Notes under the pieces: generated by a model
Told to the model about the DNA's origin: nothing
Seen by the model: only the letters and a program-made list of their open reading frames with translations
Database searches by the model: none
Part shown: positions 56,519-64,000 of the stretch, piece after piece
Layout of the letters: the number at the start of each line of letters is the position of its first letter
How positions within the stretch are numbered: the stretch's first letter is position 1
NCBI GenBank assembly: GCA_019454045.1
Contig: SKCR01015028.1
Coordinates: 1-64,000 of the forward strand
Length of the DNA stretch: 64,000 nucleotides
From: Zanthoxylum bungeanum
Taxonomy: Eukaryota > Streptophyta > Magnoliopsida > Sapindales > Rutaceae
Direction of reading: 5' to 3'
Position numbers and translations under genes: made by a program

Positions 56519-58545
56519 TGATGAGTGGTAAATGTATCACTATTTCTCACTCATTTGACCTAATATTTTGTATAGTTTCTTGAGTTTTGTTAATATTGTG
56601 ATGTGTTTTGTGTTATTTTGTAGATAAATAAATATTCAGGACTCTTTGGAGGTGATTTGGGGCCAAAACAATGAAAAACAGACAAAAGGGCAAAATCACC
56701 TTTTTGCGTGTCGCGACGCGCATCCTATATCGCGACCGCTAACGTGCACCGGACCTCTGCTAAAATGCATCAGGACACGTGGACCAATCAGAGGGGTTCT
56801 GCTAAAATGTGTCAGATGCTAACGTGCGCCGAATCCGCTAACGTGCGTCTGCCACGTGTCAACATCAGAGCAGGTCCGCTAATGTGCGCCGTGCCACGTG
56901 TCACCATCACATGCTGCCGACAATCGCCATCGCCACGTGTCCTCCACGTGTCTGCCATGTGGCATCCATATCAGTCACATGCCAAGTCAGCTTGCCATGT
57001 GTCAGCCACGTCATTATCAGCCAATCATCTTGTGCCATATGTCATCATCATATGGTGCTGACAATCCACATCACCACATCATCGCCATGTCAGCATAATC
57101 ATTCAGCTGCTGAGCCGCCTTTCCACGTGTCAACAGCGCCGTGTTTGGCGCCGAAAATCACGGCGCGTCGCAACACGCAAAAGTTGTCGCGTCGCGACGC
57201 GCCCCGCTTACTCAGGCCTATAATTCAGCCGAATTTTCTGGTTTTAGATATACCTTCCTCTCTGTAATTCCTTGAGAATTCTAAGGAGTTTGTATCTAGT
57301 TTGTTTAATTTCAGTTTTGTAATTAATTTTATTTACTTTTTGTAATAGTAATTTACTTTCTTTACTTTTTCAGTTTTTACTATTCAGCAATGAGGAGGTA
57401 ACTTCCCCCTGCTAGGGTGAAAGGTAAAGCTTTTATTATTGCTATTTAGATTAATCTCCCTTAATTATAATATAATAACTATTTAAAATTTGACTTAATG
57501 AGGATACCGCTATATTGGCCGGTTGGTAATTGATATTAAATTGGTTTTAACTTGATTAAGCAATGATACCGTCTGGTTGGTCGGTTGGTAATTAATTATT
57601 AATTTGACTTAATCAGGTTACCACCTATATGGCTGGTTGGTAATATCACACAAGATAATATATTATATTAAGGGAGATATCTAAAATAGTAGTAATAAAA
57701 ATGGATCATTTACCCTAGCATTTTCTTTTATTGTACTTTTTCCTTTTTAATTTCTAGCATTTACTTTTCAGCATTTTACATTATGTCTTTTATTTTTAAG
57801 TTTTTACTAGTTGTAAATATGTGTCGCAGCTAAGCCCGTTATTTGGGGTTGTGATGAAATCCAATATCACCGGTTTATAAAGGGTTATTTTATAGTTTGG
57901 ATAATATAAAGGTTTACTTATTAAGTCTTAAGCTTAATGCTTCTTGTTAACTAGCAACTAATAAGATTGATCGGGTAAACTTAAAATAAACTTGACGAAA
58001 GAATTTTAGGTTTCAGCGTTAGACTTAATAGCCCACGATCTTCCTTGAGGATAAATAACCCTTTAATATATTTCCTTACAGGATAGACATTATACCTGTC
58101 GGGCGGGGTAACCACAATTGGAACTTAGTCTTAATGAATCCAGGTAATTTGATTGACATAGACATATGATTTAATTGGGTTACACTGGGTATTTGCATCC
58201 GACCATCGACATAGGCTTTTGCAGAATTTCGTGTTCCAGGTTAGTAAACCAATATATACACCAACTTGAAATAACCATTTCATCTTTAAAAAGATATTGG
58301 AAGAAATCACAACCCTATATAGTTTTATAAATTTGAATCTTCCTCAACCTACTTTCATGTCATTTATTTACTTGTTTTAATTTTAAAGTCGACACCCAAT
58401 CAAACAATCAATTCATTAGATACTTGTAAACATTTAACTTCAAAAATTGATAATAAAAGGTTTTAAGTCCTTGTGGGATCGATACTTTTTATACTACTTG
58501 AACGATACGAGCGCTTGCGTTATACGCCTGTGACAACACCGGTCA
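56519..58545 (+). repeat. unit 3 LTR, full length
   Basis: Starts TGATGAGTGGTAAATG and ends ACACCGGTCA, matching the ends of the LTRs at 13028-15187 and 19092-21303 in reverse. Includes the CACGTG-type cluster (56755-57140), GTCGCGACGCG motifs (56708, 57188) and repeated GG.TGGTAATT/GATACCG motifs (57490-57650). No primer site follows, so it is a 3' LTR. Confidence 0.85.
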
Positions 58546-59240
58546 GCCACCCATGTGTCAGAATGTACACACCTCAGGATCTGAAAGTCCTGACGACTAC
58601 GACACCACCTCGACCATCTCTGGAGAGGAATATCAGTCTTACCAAAGAAGGGTGCCCCAACCTGAGCCAAATCACCATCATCTCGACTTCATGAACCTGG
58701 ACATGGATCGGTTTCATCAATAATCGATGCCGACTTAGAACAATTGAGGGAAAGATTCAACATCTCTGAGGCCATCACACTAAGTGTCCCAAGGGAATGG
58801 GATCAGGCGAGCCTTCCCTGTGAGGATCAAGTGGCACTCTGCACAGTATTTTTTTGACTTGGGGTTGCGCTTGCCCATGCAGAAGTGTTTTGAGAAGATA
58901 CTGGCCGTAATGAATCTAGCCACATACTATTTGAATCAGAATGGAAGAAGGGTGTTGGCTGGCTTGTGCGTGATCTGGAGCCGAGCCGGACTGGGAGACC
59001 CATCTTTCTCTGAGCTGAAGAGGTTATATCAAATGAATGCCAACCAAAAAGAATACAAGGAATGGTATTACCTTTCAACCCACGCCAGGGTCCCTCACAT
59101 TATCGTAAATCTCTCGGCCACCAACAAAAACATTAAGACAAATGGTCCTAGGCCGGGGGAAATGGGAAAGGCATGAGCAAGGCAACGGCGAGCACATCAC
59201 GGTTCCCCATATCTTCTGCGTTTGAGGTAATAACCTTTCC
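58546..59240 (+). pseudogene. plant gypsy-type transposon protein remnant (PF04195-like)
   Basis: Coding sequence begins right at the LTR edge (frame with GSESPDDYDTTSTISGEEY) and, after a stop and a shift at a T run near 58850, continues in the frame of 58784-59176. That frame contains DLGLRLPMQKCFEKILAVMN, YLNQNGRRVLAGLCVIW, PSFSELKRLYQMN and WYYLS. This pattern fits the family annotated as putative plant gypsy-type transposon protein. The Athila array interrupts its 5' side. It could be one part of the Tat-type element whose pol lies at 62280. Confidence 0.5.
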
Positions 59241-59657
59241 TCTAAACTCTCTCTGACCAGTTCAACATTATATTAACTTCTGAGCTTTTTACAACTTGTT
59301 GGGGCGATCTCCCAAAAGTCCACCACGAGACCCGGACCAGCGTAAAGAAGACGTTTGAATTCGGGGTCCACTGTAGGGACCTCGTCAACCCTTCTGCTCT
59401 TTCTGACTCGGGCCTTACCCCGAGCACTCCACCACCATAGTCCATGAATACTGGTAATTTCTAACTGACCCACTGACTTTGTGCTTGATGTCTTCTTATT
59501 ATCTCACGTTTGTTCAAGTTGCCTTATATTTTTCTTCTACATGCTCTAAATATTTCCACTTTTTTCATAGGTATGTATGGATTCAAAAGCCCAATACAGA
59601 TTACTTCGGAGGCTATGCGGGCTTCTCGAAGCAGGTTTAGTAGCGCCCATCTATTAG
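59241..59657. other. unassigned sequence
   Basis: No domain recognised. A GAGGTAATAA donor-like sequence at 59224 suggests the preceding ORF may have had an intron, with possible further coding sequence here. Confidence 0.3.
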
Positions 59658-60646
59658 TGTCCTACACATGCCACAAGATCTCTAAGTAATGATTTGTGTG
59701 TGAATATAACAAGTAAGTTGAGGAAATACTTACATTGATCCGTTGAGAATTTTCAAAAAATTCTTTGAAAATTTGAAGCTCCAAGCTTTAAGATGAGTTC
59801 CAAACTCTTGAGTGAGTTTCCCTATCACCTTAATAGACTCCCAAAGTGCTAGCTTTAACAAATTATGAAGAAAAAATTTTCTCCAAGAAGAAAGAGGCTC
59901 ACAGTTTTTGGAGAGAAAAATAGAGAAGATGAATAGTGTTTGTGTTTTCCAAAAACTTGATACAAAAGTTGGTGGTTGTGTTGGTTAAATGCAACATTTA
60001 ATTTTGCCAACTACTTACATCAATGAGTGACATGTGATGTAAGTTAATGGGTCCCACCCAATTTAAATTCCAATTTAAGTTTACTTACACAACACGACTT
60101 TGGGCCTGGGTTCGTTTAATCCGATTAAACTAATTTTCCATCGCTAAATAATTAAATCCAATTTAATTAAATAATTATGTCTCGCAAAATTATTATGATA
60201 GTCGCTTACGAATTATTCCAAATTAATTCGTTCGCTTGAATTAAAATCCAATTTTAATTCCGTATTGAAATCCAATTTCAAATAATATATCCAATATATT
60301 ATTTTAGCCCAAATAAATAAATTAAATAGAAAAATCCAATTTAACTATTAAATTTATTTTATCGATTAATTCCAAATTAATCACGTTCTCTCTTCTAGAC
60401 GAATTTAATCCCAGATAAATTCTTGCCGCAATTAATCCCAAATTAATTTTCTCTCTCATAATTAATCCTAGATTAATTATGTTCGAGTCAAATGTCATTG
60501 GTGAATCTTTGGGAAGCGACCCAAGAGATTCCTGGATATGTTGGCAGTAAATACAATCATCAGACAACCGAACACGTGCTTACCCCGTACCACATTCTCA
60601 CCGATTTACAAGACATGGTTGGCTTCTAGCAAAGCACCGTGCTTAC
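59658..60646 (-). repeat. copia LTR fragment, third family member
   Basis: Begins TGTCCTACACATGCC and parallels the first half of the LTRs at 23357 and 36967 (CCCTATCACC, AATTCCAAATTAATC, GGCAGTAAATAC, ACAAGACA.GGTTGGCTTCTAGC) with strong divergence. Cut at 60646 by the inverted gypsy-type LTR. Confidence 0.65.
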
Positions 60647-62250
60647 TATAGGACACAGAAATCAGCGACGCTGTTCCAGAGTCGCGGCCTGGTTGGGAGT
60701 ACGGAGTAGCCCACGGGGGAACTAAATCGGAGAAATAAAATGGAGTCGCCACCCAGTGTGAACTGGGAAAAATGATTTAAGGCCGCACTCACCCCTCGCA
60801 AGGGAAGACCACAAACCGTTGGGTTCAGAATGGTCACTTACTTATGCCACTTGTAATGAATGGATTTGTGCAATAATCTAACCAAGTCTACGCAACAATA
60901 ACATACATCTAAGTTTGCATACAACATATATCTAAGTTTGCAAATAACCTATATCTAAGTTTGCATGCATAAAAGTAAGTCGAAATAATGGCAAGCACAC
61001 AATCTCATGAACGCATAAAATTGATAAACATGACAATATCAATGAATAATAATCTAAACATAAACATAGAAGAGATATAATTAAGTTCCTAATGCGAAAG
61101 AAATAACTAAATCATACTTGGAGATAATATGCTAAACAACTAAATCATGCATAAAAATAACATACTAAACAACTAAACAATAAATAAACACATGATTGGA
61201 TGAAACGAAATATGTGCATGTCTCAAGCGGTACGTGGCGTTGTATCCCAAGTACAGACCGCACTACCGTCCATTCAGATTCAGCTACGGAATTTACGTCT
61301 GGGTTTCCATCCGATATACCACAAGAGATAACACATATTCCATTCATCCAATAGCCATAGCATACATTAACCAACAATACTCATGCGAAGAAATAATAAT
61401 AAATAACAAAAAAAAAGAACGAGAGTAAATAAAAGGGTGCCCTCAGGTCTAACCTCTTAAGTCGTCTCTTGGAAGTGCGTTACGCGGTTGTCGGAAGGAT
61501 TGATACTCCGCAACTTTTTCGATTTACTGGTTCGTTGTTTTCCTTCGTTGCCTCGCTGTTTGGGCTGTTATTTTGCTCTGTTTTATGCGGTGGACGAGTA
61601 ATTTTTTGGACTGGTTTATGGGTTTAAAAGTGCAGTTTTTTCAGGGACTGTTTTCGATGAATTGAGAGGTTTCAGGGGTGTAGTTTTTGCGGTGGTTTGG
61701 GGGATTTTAAGGCTGCGGTTTGCGTGAGTATAGGGCTATTTGGGCTGCTATTTTTGGGTTGTGGAGTGCAGTTTTTGGGGACTGTTTCAGTGGCTATTTT
61801 TGGGTGCAGGTCATAGCTATAGGCTATTCTTTTGCTGTGATTTTGTGGACTGTATGGCATGAGATCTCTTGGTTGATGAGGGTTTATAGGCGGCTGGTCT
61901 TCACGTGTATGTTGAACGTGAAGACTATAGACTTGTTGGTTGCATGAGTCTTGTTATGGTGATCGGTGTGGGGGGCTTAGTTGGCTGCTGGTCTTCACAT
62001 GTGTGTTGAACGTGAAGATCATGGACGTGTAGGCTACATGAGTCTTGTTATGGTTGGTGAAGGCAAGGCTTTATCGGTTAGAGTGAGGACAACATGTGGT
62101 TTTAGTTTGAATGGTGCCGTGAATATGGTTTATTGCTTGCTTGAGAGGCGTGAGTAGTTAGGGCTTGTGGGTGATTGCCGAGTGTAATGAGAGGAGAGAG
62201 GTGAGAGAATAGGGTTTAGCTTGTTGTGTTTTTGTGTCTTCACGTGGCTT
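60647..62250 (-). repeat. inverted relative of the solo gypsy-type LTR
   Basis: Plus-strand sequence is the reverse complement of the 47280-47600 end and of the 35700-35890 part of the solo LTR (GGACACAGAAA, GGAGTCGCCACCC, AAGGCCGCACTCACCCCTCGC; GTATCCCAAGTACAGACCGC). The 174-bp repeat is absent. The far end is missing; it fades out near 62250 before the Tat pol. Short ORFs within it are not supported. Confidence 0.7.
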
Positions 62251-62279
62251 GGTTGCTTGAGTCTCTTCGTTTCAATTTG

Positions 62280-64000
62280 CACGACTTAAGTATATTTGAT
62301 ATCAGCTCCACCAAAACAAATGCATTTAACCTTGGTACACCTGAGAGCCCCAAAGAAATTCTAATTGCAAGTGAGGTCACCTCTGAGGAGCGGGAGAAAT
62401 TAGAAGAAATATTAGTCAAATATGCCAAAGTATTTGCTTGGTCCTATGAGGACATGCCTGGAGTAGACAGAAGCATCGCCCAGCAAACAATACCAACTCA
62501 TCCAAATATGAAGCCAGTGAAACAGAAACTTCGACGGATGAGACATGAGGGGCCGAGAAGGTCAGAGAGGAAGTCAAGAAATAGATAGATGTGGGGTTCT
62601 TGGAAGTAGTGAAATATCATGAGTGGTTGGCAAATATTGTGCCAGTACCGAAGAAATATGGGAAGGTCAGAATGTGTGTGGATTATAGAGATCTTAACAA
62701 GGCTTGCCCGAAAGATGATTTTCCTCTACCTCATATAGACGTACTAGTTGATAGTGCGGCTTTATCTGTCATATATTCATTTACAGACGGGATTTCAGGA
62801 TACAATCAGGTTCTCATGGCTGAAGAAGACAAGCACATGACTGCCTTTGTCACCGAGTGGGGCACATATTGTTACAAGGTAATGCCGTTTGGGCTCAATA
62901 ATGCAGGAGCTACTTATCAGCGGATGGCCACTACATTATTCCATGATTTGATGTACAAAGAGATTGAAGTATATGTGGATGACATGATGGTGAAATCAGA
63001 GACAAGAATCGGGCATATAGAAGTGCTGGAGAAGTTCATTCAGAGAGTTGACAAATACAACTTGCGGCTTAATCCCAAGAAATGTGTGTTTGGGGTAACA
63101 TCAGGAAAATTGCTGGGGCATACAGTAGGAATGGGAGGGATAGAAGTAGACTCTGATAAGATCAAAGCAATCACCAAAATGCCCGCACCAAAGACTGAGA
63201 AAAAGTTAGAGCATTCCTCAGGAAAATTCAGTATATCAGTCGGTTCATCGCCAAGTTGACGTCAGTATGTGAGCCTATCTTCAAACTACTGAGAAAAGAC
63301 CAACCAGTGAAATGGAATGAGCAATGTCAAGCAGCATTCAACAAGATCAGAGAATACTTGGTAAAGCCTCCTGTATTGAAACCTCCAAGATCGGGCAAAC
63401 CCTTAGTACTGTATTTGGCCATAGAATCAGAAGCACTGAGGGAAATGATGGTACAGGCAGATGAGACGGGTGTAGAGCATGCGGTCTACTATCTCAGTAA
63501 GAAGATAATTCAGTATGAAGCCCTCTATCAAGAAGTATAGAAGATCTGTTTGGCAGTGGTATGGGCGTCCAGAAAATTACGTCATTACTTCCAATCTTAC
63601 AAGATCCATGTGGTAGCAAAGGAGAATCCCTTGAAGTTTCTACATTCAGTACCTTCGCTAGTGGGGAAGTTGGGCAGATGGTTAGTGTTGCTGACAGAGT
63701 TTGACATTGAGTACCTCACTTCCAAAGTAATCAAAGGGCGAGCCGTAGCAGAGTTCCTGGCATTGCAACCTATTGAAGGGGATCAGTACAAGTTTGAATT
63801 CCCAGATGAAGAGATCCAAGCAATAACAGTTCAAGGATGGAAGATGTATTTCAACGGAGTAGTGAATTACAAAGGAGCCGAAATTGGGATCGTGATACTG
63901 ACCCCCGAGGGAGAAACCTTGCCTATGGCCAAGAGGTTGACGTTCGGAGTAACTAACAACATGGCCGAGTACGAAGCATGTGCTTTTGGATTAACTGCAC
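62280..64000 (+). pseudogene. Tat/Retand-type gypsy pol: RT, RNase H and second RNase H
   Basis: 62330-62550 encodes the RT entry region (VFAWSYEDMPG, KQKLRRMR). 62591-63205 is the RT core with WLANIVPVPKK, MCVDYRDLNKACPKDDFPLP, SFTDGISGYNQ, MPFGLNNAGATYQR and YVDDMMVKS (YVDD at 62972-62983). 63210-63700 is the RT-linked RNase H (LSKKIIQYE, FDIEYL). After a linker, 63835-64000 begins the additional archaeal-like RNase H of the Tat lineage (TNNMAEYEAC). Breaks are a frameshift near 62550, TAG at 62582-62584, a frameshift near 63208 and TAG at 63538-63540. The second RNase H has Asn (63853-63855) where the catalytic Asp is expected. It runs off the right edge. Confidence 0.88.

Larger units (their letters stand above)
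28291..58545 (+). mobile_element. tandem array of three LOG-carrying Athila-type units
   Basis: Three plus-strand units follow head to tail: unit 1 (28291-33903), unit 2 (33904-52588, split by the insertion 34390-47600) and unit 3 (52589-58545). Each has gag C-terminus, protease, a deletion of RT/RNase H/core integrase, integrase C-terminus, the 182-codon accessory ORF, LOG, 3' non-coding blocks, polypurine tract and LTR. The first two LTRs are cut at the same point and fused to gag in the same way, losing LTR 3' end, primer site and 5' gag. This indicates multiplication as a tandem unit, not three separate insertions. Only the last LTR (56519-58545) is full length. The 5' end abuts a decayed copia element. 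Confidence 0.85.

Noticed and set aside
58473..58694. 73-codon ORF spanning the end of the unit 3 LTR
   Set aside because: It crosses the LTR boundary into the interrupted coding remnant, and another frame there reads as the better continuation of the gypsy-type protein.

Overview
The window reads as nuclear DNA of a flowering plant, probably a eudicot. It is AT-rich and dominated by nested LTR retrotransposons of plant-specific lineages: Athila-like and Tat/Retand-like Ty3/gypsy, and several Ty1/copia families. Only one ordinary host gene is supported, an uncharacterised hydrophilic His/Gly/Tyr-rich protein at 11126-11833 on the minus strand. No tRNA or rRNA gene and no CRISPR array was seen. 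The exact species cannot be read from the sequence.

Layout. 1-4114: 5' part of a minus-strand copia element (2.4 kb LTR, tRNA-Met primer site, frameshifted gag, start of protease). 4115-10300: 5' part of a minus-strand gypsy element whose broken gag is interrupted by a 4.0 kb non-coding Athila-type element (4399-8419). 10301-12407: host island with the single gene. 12408-22485: probable solo LTR split by a young Athila-type element with a perfect 5-bp target duplication (13028-21303, element C below). 22486-28290: TA microsatellite, gypsy LTR fragment, and decayed minus-strand copia LTR plus pol. 28291-58545: plus-strand head-to-tail array of three Athila-type units. Unit 2 is split by a 2.6 kb solo gypsy LTR (34390-47600), itself split by a tandem copia structure (36510-47122). 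58546-64000: gypsy-type coding remnant, copia LTR fragment, inverted copy of the solo-LTR family, and a plus-strand Tat/Retand reverse transcriptase/RNase H running off the end.

Most interesting content. The Athila-type family carries an intronless ORF of the LONELY GUY (LOG) family, which are cytokinin-activating phosphoribohydrolases, in the position where some Athila elements carry an env-like gene. Four copies are present: an uninterrupted 217-codon ORF in element C (16517-17170), an uninterrupted ORF in array unit 1 (30743-31396), and broken copies in units 2 and 3. In the array units a second accessory ORF precedes LOG. It is 182 codons with a basic patch plus a small Cys cluster, and resembles carlavirus-type cysteine-rich nucleic-acid-binding proteins. 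Both ORFs sit just behind splice-acceptor-like sequences. The LTR upstream region is packed with CACGTG (G-box/ABRE-like) motifs. Together this looks like a retrotransposon-borne accessory module that could affect cytokinin and cell proliferation. That function is inference; the LOG homology, the copy number and the position inside the elements are visible directly.

No element in the window looks autonomous: the array units lack RT, RNase H and most of integrase, and element C keeps only a gag fragment plus LOG. They would need proteins from a related complete Athila element.
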